From: an uncultured Collinsella sp. | Lineage (GTDB): Bacteria > Actinomycetota > Coriobacteriia > Coriobacteriales > Coriobacteriaceae | Assembly: GCA_902492855.1 (NCBI GenBank) | Contig: CABUMU010000049.1 | Span: 1 to 13,788 of the forward strand | Direction: 5' to 3' | Length of the DNA stretch: 13,788 nt | Shown: piece by piece, positions 1 to 6,442 of the stretch | How the letters are laid out: the number at the start of each line of letters is the position of its first letter | Numbering within the stretch: position 1 is the first letter of the stretch | The notes under the pieces: model-generated | Told to the model about the DNA's origin: nothing | Databases searched by the model: none | The model's input: only the letters and a program-made list of their open reading frames with translations | Position numbers and translations under genes: made by a program

Positions 1-14
1 CGGTACGAACTAGA

Positions 15-53
15 AATAAAAAGACAGGTAGATACGAATATCTACCTGCCTGT
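15..53 (-). terminator. Rho-independent terminator of ssrA
   Basis: Read on the minus strand, a perfect 10-bp stem (CAGGTAGATA with TATCTACCTG, plus-strand 25-34 and 39-48) closes on a TTCG tetraloop. A T-rich run follows at 15-22. It lies directly after the CCA end of the tmRNA, so it is the expected intrinsic terminator of that transcript. Confidence 0.9.
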
Positions 54-59
54 TACTTA

Positions 60-423
60 TGGTGGAGGCGCGGAGAGTCGAACTCCGGTCCACGAAAGCC
101 CCCTGATTGGCATCTCCAAGCTCAGTCGCTGGTTTAGTCTCGGACGCTTTGCGCGCAGCGACACGCTCGCGGCATCCCAACCGGTTCGGTCTTAGCCCGC
201 GCCATACCGATTACGTGCGCGGGAGCATTCCCCTAACATGACGTCGCGCCGGTGTCGGGGAAATCACCGGGTTGACGCGCCGCTATAAACTAAGCAGCGA
301 GAGCCATAGGCTCAAAAGAAGAGTTGTTGTCAATTCAATTTGACGGTACCCCTGTTTAACGAGGCGGGGAGACCTCGGCTTGCTTCCTCTCTCAGAGCTA
401 TCGTGTCGAAACCAGTCGCCCCC
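60..423 (-). rRNA. placeholder type; this is tmRNA (see the ncRNA entry at the same positions)
   Basis: This entry should be ignored: it is not an rRNA. The tmRNA is annotated in the next entry. Confidence 0.01.
60..423 (-). ncRNA. ssrA: Transfer-messenger RNA (tmRNA, 10Sa RNA)
   Basis: tmRNA rescues ribosomes stalled on broken mRNAs. It is charged with alanine, enters the A site with SmpB, and switches translation to its own short reading frame, tagging the product for proteolysis. The 5' end reads GGGGGCGACTGGTTTCGACA, a hallmark tmRNA start. The 3' end has a T-arm with GAGTTCGACTC and finishes CGCCTCC-A-CCA, with CCA encoded. The seven 5' bases GGGGGCG pair with CGCCTCC (one G-U), which fixes both ends and gives 364 nt. 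This length and one-piece order are normal for bacterial tmRNA. An internal frame ends ALAA then TAG (290-331). A strong terminator follows. No clear consensus promoter was seen just upstream (424-490), so a processed 5' leader is possible. Confidence 0.97.
290..331 (-). other. tmRNA tag-peptide reading frame
   Basis: Within ssrA, the frame ending at TAG (290-292) reads back as DNNSSFEPMALAA to GAC at 329-331. An in-frame TGA lies two codons further upstream (335-337), so the resume codon must be ATT (332-334), GAC or a later codon. The C-terminal ALAA is the usual ClpXP-type degron. Most described tags begin with Ala; here no Ala codon is available at the resume position, and GAC (Asp) is the likeliest choice. 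The exact resume codon is inferred. Confidence 0.8.
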
Positions 424-662
424 GAATGTCGGGAAAGTCTGGATGGTATCGGGCCTACAAACACCCGATAACCGTCGACTTTTCAAGGAACATGCGGGGC
501 GAGCCCCGCTTGCGAAGTGTTATCTTACCACGTTCTGAAAGCGGACAGCTGTTCTATGCACGAGCTGTGAAGACCCTAATATGCACCACACTTCACACTT
601 TTGCCACCGAACGCGTCACGTATATTTTCGCCAAGCAAAATTGAACCGTCGAAAGGACCGTT
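424..662. other. Intergenic region between ssrA and the 663 gene
   Basis: This divergent spacer of 239 bp should hold the upstream signals for both ssrA (minus) and the next gene (plus). A short GC hairpin (GCGGGG, CGAG loop, CCCCGC) lies near 495-510. A weak plus-strand promoter candidate is TTGCCA at 601-606 with a TATTTT/TATATT box at 621-628; spacing and match are imperfect. A TTGAAA on the minus strand near 480 has no good partner. Open frames here are short and lack family resemblance, so none is called. Confidence 0.4.
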
Positions 663-1097
663 ATGGATACCAAGCAGCAACTCGTCAATGCCCTCGCAGG
701 CCTGGGCTCAACCATTACCGAAGCCATGGATGTCATCGAAGGCTTTGTCCCCTGCGGACATCCCGCCCTCACGGTATCGAACGCACTCGTCGCGCTGGAC
801 GCTGACGATGATGCAGCTCTCGCCCAGCAGCTTGAGACCGTCGAGGGCTTTATCGACCACGTGAGCGATAACCGCGGCGTGACCGCCTACCACGGCATTG
901 AGGTCGAGCTCGCGGGTCCCAAAGCCGATCTGCTCGCAGCAATCCGCGAGGTAGGCGCCCTTATGCAGACCGCAGGCGTCAAGAACACCCAGGTCAACGA
1001 GTGGGTCTACCGCAGTCTGGCAGCACTAAACGGTTCCGGCGATAAGGCTGCCGAAAAGCTCGTCGAAGCTCCCGTCATCAAGGCAGCGCTTTTGTAA
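663..1097 (+). CDS. Hypothetical protein, 144 aa, helical
   Basis: I do not recognise this protein. The ATG at 663 is preceded by AAAGGA at a normal distance, which supports the start and suggests a real gene. The product is acidic, Ala/Leu/Val-rich and probably all-helical, with no signal peptide and no membrane span, so it is likely cytoplasmic. It has one Cys-Gly-His-Pro (residues 31-34) and no recognisable nucleotide-binding or catalytic motif. The predicted helices (about residues 1-28, 33-72, 87-106 and 110-128) could suit a small helical-bundle scaffold. It stands alone: divergent from ssrA and convergent with the toxin-antitoxin pair, with a hairpin at its 3' end. Its codon use resembles that of its neighbours, so there is no sign of recent transfer. 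Its role is unknown. Confidence 0.8.
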   Translation: MDTKQQLVNALAGLGSTITEAMDVIEGFVPCGHPALTVSNALVALDADDDAALAQQLETVEGFIDHVSDNRGVTAYHGIEVELAGPKADLLAAIREVGALMQTAGVKNTQVNEWVYRSLAALNGSGDKAAEKLVEAPVIKAALL

Positions 1098-1106
1098 ATA
1101 GCAGAC

Positions 1107-1143
1107 GCGGGCCCCTTGGCGCATCGTCGTCCAAGAGGCCCGC
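1107..1143. terminator. Hairpin between convergent genes, probable bidirectional terminator
   Basis: GCGGGCC-c-CTTGG (1107-1119) pairs with CCAAG-a-GGCCCGC (1131-1143). This gives 12 pairs with one mismatch and an 11-nt loop. It sits between the stop codons of convergent genes, where a shared terminator is expected. Neither side carries a good T-tract, so termination is inferred from position and stem strength. Confidence 0.55.
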
Positions 1144-1155
1144 AAACAGTTCGCG

Positions 1156-1671
1156 TCAACCGATAGCCGCGCCACCGCGTTCGGCCAAAGCAAGAATCGG
1201 CATCATTTGGCGCGGAGTCTTCGCTGCAAGATCGGCATGTTCGAGCAACTTGCGATCGTTGGTCACCAAGTAATCGACCTGTGCGCGCTTGCACGCGGCG
1301 AGCACCAAGTTGTCCTCGTAATCGCGATGAAGCGCTAAGTATTTGTCGGCCAGCCAAAGGTCCGACGCATCTGCGCCCACGGCCGTGGCGTTTTCGGTCA
1401 TGTTCCGAACAAACGCCAACGCCGCATCGCCAATTGCACGGGCAGATGCCTCGTCGAGCGCTCCCCCGCTGGCAAGAACGCTACGCTTCAGCTCGTGTTG
1501 GACAACGTACAGCACATCCTTAGCGATATGCACCGGGAAGAACAGCAACGCCCCCGTCTCCGTCGCCTGCCCAATAAACGCACGCGCGGCAAGCGACTCG
1601 GCATGGTCGACGCAAAACGAATCAACCCATACGTTGGCGTCCACCATAATCTTGAGAGGCGCCCCACTCAC
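1156..1671 (-). CDS. PIN-domain ribonuclease toxin (VapC-like)
   Basis: A PIN-domain protein of 171 aa, probably the RNase toxin of a type II toxin-antitoxin pair that cleaves RNA when its antitoxin is degraded. Expected acidic metal-binding residues are visible: Asp11 in MVDANVWVDSF, a Glu near residue 60, Asp120 in DYEDNLVLAAC, and Asp139 in VTNDRKLLEH. The DYEDnLvl...vTND pattern is typical of PIN toxins. There is no signal peptide or membrane segment. The start is GTG at 1671, overlapping the antitoxin TGA by 4 nt (GTGA), which argues for translational coupling. Length is slightly above the usual 120-150 aa for VapC. The RNA target cannot be told from the sequence. The family call is firm; toxicity is inferred from the operon. 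Confidence 0.88.
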   Translation of the reverse strand: MSGAPLKIMVDANVWVDSFCVDHAESLAARAFIGQATETGALLFFPVHIAKDVLYVVQHELKRSVLASGGALDEASARAIGDAALAFVRNMTENATAVGADASDLWLADKYLALHRDYEDNLVLAACKRAQVDYLVTNDRKLLEHADLAAKTPRQMMPILALAERGGAAIG

Positions 1672-2021
1672 TGGATCATCCCCTTTTGGCGATAATGCTC
1701 ATCCATGGCTTCGGAATAGATTGTGTCCCAACCGCGATCGCCGGATACGGGCGACATAGCGATGCCCAGGTCCGCGTAAAGCTGATCCGCCGCCGCCCAT
1801 GATGCGGCGAACGGCGCATCGGGCGCGACGGTCTGCTGCCGGTCATCGACGGCCGCAAGCACCTCCTCGCACTGCCCGCCACCCTGCGCGACCTTGGCCA
1901 CCACCTTTTTGATGAGCTCGGGCAGCGAGGCGCCCGAAAGCCGCAGCGCCTCCTCGGCACGGTTCTTAACCTGGCGATCCACGCGAACGTTCACCTGCGC
2001 CATGCCGCTAACAGCACCCAC
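1668..2021 (-). CDS. RelB/DinJ-like antitoxin
   Basis: This is the antitoxin partner of the PIN toxin. The segment MAQVNVRVDRQVKNRAEEAL, followed by LSGASLPELIKKVV, matches the ribbon-helix-helix N-terminus of RelB/DinJ antitoxins: a beta strand, then two helices that dimerise and bind operator DNA. The C-terminal part (about residues 60-117) is the likely toxin-wrapping region, ending DEHYRQKGMIQ. I chose GTG at 2021 because GGGAG lies 10 nt upstream; the ATG at 2003 would begin exactly at MAQVNV but lacks a good ribosome binding site. RelB/DinJ antitoxins usually pair with RelE/YafQ-type toxins, so pairing with a PIN protein is a noteworthy mix. Autoregulation through the GCTAGC-rich promoter is likely. 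Confidence 0.85.
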   Translation of the reverse strand: MGAVSGMAQVNVRVDRQVKNRAEEALRLSGASLPELIKKVVAKVAQGGGQCEEVLAAVDDRQQTVAPDAPFAASWAAADQLYADLGIAMSPVSGDRGWDTIYSEAMDEHYRQKGMIQ

Positions 2022-2043
2022 GTTGATCCCGCTCCCTTCAATT

Positions 2044-2090
2044 GCTAGCACCGCTAGCAATACTATATAGAGAAGCTAGCAAATAATCAA
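2044..2090 (-). promoter_or_regulatory. Toxin-antitoxin promoter with three GCTAGC operator hexamers
   Basis: On the minus strand, a -35 box TTGATT (2085-2090) and a -10 box TATAGT (2062-2067) are separated by 17 bp. The palindromic hexamer GCTAGC occurs at 2075-2080 (inside the spacer), 2053-2058 (at the predicted transcription start) and 2044-2049. This placement suits repression by the ribbon-helix-helix antitoxin, alone or with the toxin. Binding is inferred. Confidence 0.75.
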
Positions 2091-2094
2091 ACGC

Positions 2095-2140
2095 AAAAGG
2101 CCTGCGCCCGGACGGCACCGATGCCGTCCGGGCGCAGGCC
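2095..2140 (-). terminator. Rho-independent terminator of the metal ATPase operon
   Basis: A perfect 19-bp GC-rich stem (2099-2117 with 2122-2140) has a 4-nt loop. On the minus strand it is followed by TTTTGCGTTTG. It lies 24 nt after the ATPase stop codon. Its T-run is only 4 bp from the -35 box of the toxin-antitoxin promoter, which insulates the two units. Confidence 0.93.
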
Positions 2141-2164
2141 AGATAACGTGGGCGAACACGTCTG

Positions 2165-4240
2165 CTAGCGCAGGTACGCCTTCGCGTTACTCAGGCTGTA
2201 GGCGATTGTTGAGCCGTTGTGCAGCAGTGACGAAGTCTGCGGAGTGATCATGCCGGTAATACCCAATGCCAACAGCGCCGAGTTGGTGAGCATCACCTTG
2301 GAATACGAGCTCGTCAGACGATCGATGAGTCCCTGGCTCATGCGGCGCAGGCGAACAATCGCGGCGAGATCCGTATCGGTCAGAATGATATCGGCGACCT
2401 CCTTGGCGATATCGCTTCCACCGCCCATGGCCAGACCCACATCGGCCAAACCGAGCGCCGGCGAATCGTTGACGCCGTCACCCACCATGGCAACGTGGCG
2501 TCCCTCGCTCTTAATGCGCTCCACGTACGCGTATTTGTCCTCGGGCAGCAGCTCGGCCTTAAACTCGTCGACGCCCGCCTCGCGCGCAATGCGCTCGGCC
2601 GTGCGCTCGGAGTCGCCCGTAAGCATTACGACATGCTTGACGCCCAGCGCATGCAGGTCGGCGATGGCCTCGCGGACCCCGGGCTTAAGCGGGTCCTCGA
2701 TACCGAGCACGCCCACGACCGTGCCGTCGACTGCCAGGTACAGCGGCGACAGGCCCTGCATCTGGGACTCAATTTGCTCCTTAATGTCGGACTCGAGCTG
2801 TGCGCTCTCGTCCTCAAACACAAAGTGCGCGGAACCGATGATGGCGCGACGCCCTTCAATGGACGAAGCGATGCCGTGCGCCACGATGTACTCGACGGCG
2901 GCATGGCGCTCGCGGTGCTCGAGCCCGCGCTCGCGCGCCGCACTGACCACGGCGCGTGCCACCGGATGCGGAAAATGCTCCTCCAAGCAAGCGGAAAGGC
3001 GCAGGATCTCGTCCTCACTCCAGCCATCGGTGGTGAGCACGCAAGCAAGACGCGGCTGTGCCTCGGTCAGCGTACCAGTCTTGTCAAAGACAATGGTGTC
3101 GGCCTTGGCAAACGACTCAAAGTACTTTGCGCCCTTGACCATGACGCCCATCTTGGCAGCATCACTCATAGCGGTCATGACGGCGACGGAACCCGTGAGC
3201 TTGAGTGCGCACGAGTAGTCGACCATCAGCGCCGCCGAGGTCTTGATAAGACTGCGCGTGGTGAGTGCAACCAAGCCCGCGAGCAGGAAGTTCCACGGGA
3301 CGATCTTGTTGGCGAGGTCCTCCATATGCGACTGACCCTCGGACTTGAGCGAATCGGCCGTCTGCACGAGCGAGACGATTGAGCGCAGTTTGGTTTGCGC
3401 CGTATTGGCGCGCACGCGCACCAAGATGCTGCCGTCTTCCACGACGGTGCCGGCGAACACGTCGTCGCCCACGCTGCGCTCGACGGCCAGTGGTTCGCCG
3501 GTCAGGGTCGCCTGGTTGACCATAGCGCTTCCCTGCTCGACAACACCGTCGATGCAAATGGACATGCCGGTGCGCACGGCGACCAGATCGCCGGGTTCAA
3601 GCTCGGTGGCGGCAACGCTTACCTCGGTGTCGCCGACGACCTTTTGCGCCTTGTCGGGCACGTCGAGCAGAGAGTTGATGAGCTCGTTTTCGCTCATGGC
3701 GCGGGTGTAGTCCTCGAGCAGCTCGCCCACGTTGAGCAGGAACATCGTCTGGCCCGCGGTGTCGACATCACGCTTGACGAACGAGATGCCGATGGCCGAA
3801 GCGTCGAGCACGGGAACGGTCAGGCGCGGCTGAGCCAGCTCATGAAGGGCGGCACGCAAAAATGCCATGTAACCGGCCACGACAAACACCGCACGCAGAG
3901 GCGTCGGCAAGAACCAGCGGCGCGCGTAGTGGGCGCCGATAAGTGTGGCAAGATCCATGACGAGCTTGTGCTTGCGCGGCTCAAGCTGCATCACGTAGCC
4001 CGACTTGGCATCGGCGATAGCTTGAGCATCGAGTGCGCCTAGGGCATCGAGCACGCTTGCGCGGCGCGGCTCGTCGTACTCCAGCGCCATCTGGCCAATA
4101 CGGCCATAAACGCGCACCTTGTGCACGCCATCGATATCGCCGCCAAGCTTAAGAAGTGCATCGAGATCGCTCTCTGGCACAGGACCCGCCAATTGAAGAC
4201 GGGTCCTGCCGGGGATCTCGCTGATAATCGAGAATCTCAT
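2165..4240 (-). CDS. P1B-type heavy-metal transporting ATPase
   Basis: A P1B P-type ATPase of 691 aa that moves a transition metal across the cell membrane at the cost of ATP. The N-terminus (residues 1-70, IPGRTRLQL) looks like a ferredoxin-fold HMA-type domain without the CxxC metal site. Core motifs are in order: TGEP 247-250 (actuator domain), DKTGT 386-390 (phosphorylated Asp386), HP 425-426, MLTGDS 539-544 and GDGVNDSPAL 587-596. The last helix has HNGST and SNAKAYL. The membrane metal motif in M6 is YSCALKL (342-348), with Ala where CPx transporters have Pro, so this is not a standard CPC/CPH copper or zinc pump. AGGTAC precedes the ATG, and the DUF6110-like gene ends 18 nt upstream, so the two form one operon. 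Mn or Fe export is possible, but the metal is not set by sequence alone. Confidence 0.95.
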   Translation of the reverse strand: MRFSIISEIPGRTRLQLAGPVPESDLDALLKLGGDIDGVHKVRVYGRIGQMALEYDEPRRASVLDALGALDAQAIADAKSGYVMQLEPRKHKLVMDLATLIGAHYARRWFLPTPLRAVFVVAGYMAFLRAALHELAQPRLTVPVLDASAIGISFVKRDVDTAGQTMFLLNVGELLEDYTRAMSENELINSLLDVPDKAQKVVGDTEVSVAATELEPGDLVAVRTGMSICIDGVVEQGSAMVNQATLTGEPLAVERSVGDDVFAGTVVEDGSILVRVRANTAQTKLRSIVSLVQTADSLKSEGQSHMEDLANKIVPWNFLLAGLVALTTRSLIKTSAALMVDYSCALKLTGSVAVMTAMSDAAKMGVMVKGAKYFESFAKADTIVFDKTGTLTEAQPRLACVLTTDGWSEDEILRLSACLEEHFPHPVARAVVSAARERGLEHRERHAAVEYIVAHGIASSIEGRRAIIGSAHFVFEDESAQLESDIKEQIESQMQGLSPLYLAVDGTVVGVLGIEDPLKPGVREAIADLHALGVKHVVMLTGDSERTAERIAREAGVDEFKAELLPEDKYAYVERIKSEGRHVAMVGDGVNDSPALGLADVGLAMGGGSDIAKEVADIILTDTDLAAIVRLRRMSQGLIDRLTSSYSKVMLTNSALLALGITGMITPQTSSLLHNGSTIAYSLSNAKAYLR

Positions 4241-4258
4241 AGTTTGTACCTAGGAGCG

Positions 4259-4504
4259 TTACTCGGCTGCCTCGTCAGCAGCGGCCTCGCTCTGGGTGAT
4301 GTAGGCAGCCTCGGCAACCATGTCGTCGACATTGGCCTTGGCCTGCTCGACCATGTCCTGGTAGCAGTTCTTGACGCGCATACCGCACGCGATGCCCTGC
4401 ACGCAGGCGTTCTTTACCGGAGCGCTGGTGAGCAGCTTGATGCCGGCCGTACCAAGCAGAAAACCGCCACCGACAAGCAGGGTGTTAAACGTCGACTTCT
4501 TCAT
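4259..4504 (-). CDS. DUF6110-like small membrane protein
   Basis: A small protein of 81 aa beginning MKKSTFNTLLVGGGFLLGTAG. One N-terminal hydrophobic helix (about residues 6-24) is followed by a soluble tail with Cys residues (ACVQGIACGMRVKNCYQDM) and a helical acidic end (AKANVDDMVAEAAY). It resembles the DUF6110 family, which I recall as neighbours of P1B ATPases like the one here; this is from memory, not a search. AAAGGGAG lies 7 nt before the ATG at 4504, which favours this start over an in-frame upstream ATG at 4561. The ATPase starts 18 nt after its stop. Likely roles are a metal-handling or assembly partner of the pump at the membrane; the three Cys residues could bind metal, which is inference. 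Confidence 0.85.
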   Translation of the reverse strand: MKKSTFNTLLVGGGFLLGTAGIKLLTSAPVKNACVQGIACGMRVKNCYQDMVEQAKANVDDMVAEAAYITQSEAAADEAAE

Positions 4505-4519
4505 GTTGCTTCTCCCTTT

Positions 4520-4552
4520 TGCCGCACAAGCGCGGCATGGTGCCTTAGCACC
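4520..4552 (-). other. Two tandem hairpins in the leader of the metal operon
   Basis: In the roughly 85-nt leader, GGTGC-CTTA-GCACC (4539-4552 region) and TGCCGC-acaagc-GCGGCA (4520-4537) sit one base apart. The second ends right before the ribosome binding site AAAGGGAG. They may only stabilise the mRNA or limit access to the start. I see no match to a known metal riboswitch. Confidence 0.4.
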
Positions 4553-4585
4553 CGAGTTCATTAGTTTGCTCGAGCACGCTTTTGA

Positions 4586-4622
4586 AAATAGTTTAGTATA
4601 ACTATTTGGTCAACAATGGCTA
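4586..4622 (-). promoter_or_regulatory. Promoter and dyad operator of the metal operon
   Basis: The perfect inverted repeat AAATAGTT-TAGTAT-AACTATTT spans 4586-4607. Within it, on the minus strand, lies a near-consensus -10 box TATACT (4595-4600), with a weaker -35 candidate TAGCCA (4617-4622) at 16 bp. An AT-rich dyad laid over the -10 is typical of repression, possibly by a DtxR/MntR-type metalloregulator. The regulator is inferred and none is encoded in the window. Confidence 0.7.
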
Positions 4623-4650
4623 ACTTTTTGGAAACTATGGGGATGAACTC

Positions 4651-4683
4651 AATGTGACAAAGGGATTGTCCCTTTGTCACATT
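4651..4683. repeat. Dispersed palindrome GTGACAAAGGGA, copy 1
   Basis: A perfect 15-bp inverted repeat (AATGTGACAAAGGGA, 4651-4665, with 4669-4683) has a 3-nt loop and begins two bases after the stop codon of the ABC transporter operon. A second copy lies at 10949-10978, with only two differences over 30 bases. It may act as an mRNA end or terminator hairpin here, though no T-run follows. Confidence 0.8.
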
Positions 4684-4684
4684 C

Positions 4685-6442
4685 CTATAGCCGCCAGGCA
4701 GCCGCTTCCTTTTGCAGCGCAACCATGCGGGCGAATTCTCCACCTGCCGCCTTGAGCTGTGCCGGAGTGCCCTGCTCGGCAACCACACCATCCTTGAGCA
4801 CAACGATTTTGTCGGCATTTTCCACCGTACGCATACGGTGGGCAATAACGATAACCGTCTTGCCTGCAAGCAGACGGGAGAGCGCCTGTTGCACCACGGT
4901 CTCGTTCTCCACATCCAAGCTCGCCGTCGCCTCGTCCAACAGCACGATAGGCGCATCTTTGAGCAGCGCACGGGCGATAGAGATGCGCTGGCGCTCGCCG
5001 CCGGACAGCTTGGAGCCGTTCTCGCCAATCATGGTGTCGTAGCCCTGCGGCATGCGGTTCACGAACTCGTCGCAGTTGGCGGCACGCGCGGCCGCAAGCA
5101 CTTCCTCATCGGTGGCATCACGACGCCCGAGGCGGATATTTCCCATCACCGTGTCGTCAAAGAGCAGCACGTCTTGGAACACAATGGCGTAATCACGCAG
5201 CAGCACCTCGGGATCCACGCTCGCAACATCCACGCCACCCACGGTGACCGTGCCTTCGGTGGCATCCCAAAAGCGCGCGGCCAGGCGGCACACCGTAGAC
5301 TTACCGGAACCCGAAGGACCGACCAGTGCCGTGACCTCGCCTTCCTTGGCGGTAAAGCTCACATCGGTAAGAACTTTCTCGCCGGCGCGTCCGTCCTCGC
5401 CCGCACCATAGCCAAATGCCACGTGATCGAACACCACATCGTGGCCCACGGGCTCAAATTTCTCGCTGCCCCACGCCACAGGCTCTTCCATGATGGAACG
5501 CATGCGCTTGGCAGACGACTCGGCGGCAAACAGCTCGGACATTAACATTAACGCCTGGTCAAAGGGCGCATAGATACGGCTCACCATAAGCAGGAAGGCA
5601 AACATCACCAAAAAGTCGACCTGCCCGGAGGCGACCACCGCGGCGCCCGTAACCAGCGTGGTGGCAATGCCCAGACGCAGGATGACAAAGGCAGAGTTGA
5701 CCAAAAGCCCGTTAGCGAGCTCGCCCTTGGTGGTCTCGCGCTCCTCGGCATCGATCACAGCGTTGAGTCCCTCAAGATAATGGGCCTCCTGGTTGGTGGC
5801 ACGGATCTCGCGAACGCAGTCGAGCGTCTCTTGAATTGCCTCGGTAACCTTGACCTTCTCGGCACGCACGCGATCGAACACCGGGGTCATGGGGCCGCGT
5901 GTTAGATACAGCACGGCAAAGGCCACGGGAACGCTCCAAAACGCCGCGATCGCCAGCTGCCAGCAAAAGAACAACGACGCCACGAACACAATGGCGCTTG
6001 CGATGATGGCACCCCAAAGCTCTCCCAGCACGTGGCTGTAGGCGTGCTCCATAGCCTGGACGTCGCCCATGATGGTCTCGGTTAAATCGGCCAGATCACG
6101 ACGACCAAAAAACGACAGCGGCAGTTTGCGCAAGCGCTCGGCGATCTCCATACGCTGCTTGCCGCACTCCTCGTAAAAGATGCAGTAGGTGTAGTAATAC
6201 TGCTGCCAGTTAGAGGCAAAGAGCATCACGAAAAAGACCAGGAGGCCGCCCACGATCGGCAGGGCATCCGGCAGGTCAGCCCCGCTGGCGAGATGCTCGA
6301 CAAAGCTGGCCATAACCAGGAATAGAAAGCCCATGCCGGCCATGGTAATGAGATTGGTGAGCGTGGTCCAGAAAATGCCGCGTTTTACGCCGGCGACGCC
6401 TTTATCGGATAGGAAATACTTCTTTTGGAATGAGGCGAACAT
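4685..6442 (-). CDS. ABC transporter half-subunit, exporter fold (second gene)
   Basis: A 585-aa membrane-ATPase fusion: about six transmembrane helices (residues 24-46, 60-80, 145-182, 250-300) then a nucleotide-binding domain. Seen in order are Walker A GPSGSGKST (375-383), Q-loop Gln423, signature LSGGERQ (479-485), Walker B IVLLDEATASLD (499-510) with Glu504, and H-loop His535. All catalytic residues are intact. The ATG at 6442 directly follows the TAA of the upstream subunit gene, with GGGAGG upstream, so the two are co-translated and very likely form a heterodimer. The fold is that of exporters such as MsbA, but siderophore importers YbtPQ and IrtAB share it. The AraC regulator next door matches the YbtA/YbtPQ arrangement, so a siderophore or other small ligand is possible; the substrate remains unknown. 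Confidence 0.93.
   Translation of the reverse strand: MFASFQKKYFLSDKGVAGVKRGIFWTTLTNLITMAGMGFLFLVMASFVEHLASGADLPDALPIVGGLLVFFVMLFASNWQQYYYTYCIFYEECGKQRMEIAERLRKLPLSFFGRRDLADLTETIMGDVQAMEHAYSHVLGELWGAIIASAIVFVASLFFCWQLAIAAFWSVPVAFAVLYLTRGPMTPVFDRVRAEKVKVTEAIQETLDCVREIRATNQEAHYLEGLNAVIDAEERETTKGELANGLLVNSAFVILRLGIATTLVTGAAVVASGQVDFLVMFAFLLMVSRIYAPFDQALMLMSELFAAESSAKRMRSIMEEPVAWGSEKFEPVGHDVVFDHVAFGYGAGEDGRAGEKVLTDVSFTAKEGEVTALVGPSGSGKSTVCRLAARFWDATEGTVTVGGVDVASVDPEVLLRDYAIVFQDVLLFDDTVMGNIRLGRRDATDEEVLAAARAANCDEFVNRMPQGYDTMIGENGSKLSGGERQRISIARALLKDAPIVLLDEATASLDVENETVVQQALSRLLAGKTVIVIAHRMRTVENADKIVVLKDGVVAEQGTPAQLKAAGGEFARMVALQKEAAAWRL

Noticed and set aside
60..423. The rRNA-typed entry at these positions in the feature list
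   Set aside because: It is not an rRNA. The locus is tmRNA, as given in the ncRNA entry; the rRNA-typed entry carries no claim and should be disregarded.
283..486. Open frame of 67 codons on the minus strand
   Set aside because: It lies across the tmRNA 5' part in a frame other than the tag, and has no ribosome binding site or family resemblance.
2217..3382. Long plus-strand open frames opposite the metal ATPase
   Set aside because: They mirror the codon bias of the ATPase gene and show low-complexity translations without domains.
4505..4590. Known metal riboswitch in the leader of the metal operon
   Set aside because: The leader is short and I could not match it to the yybP-ykoY or NiCo consensus.
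4631..4690. Intrinsic terminator for the ABC operon
   Set aside because: The palindrome there is stable, but no T-run follows; it was listed as a dispersed repeat, with termination left open.
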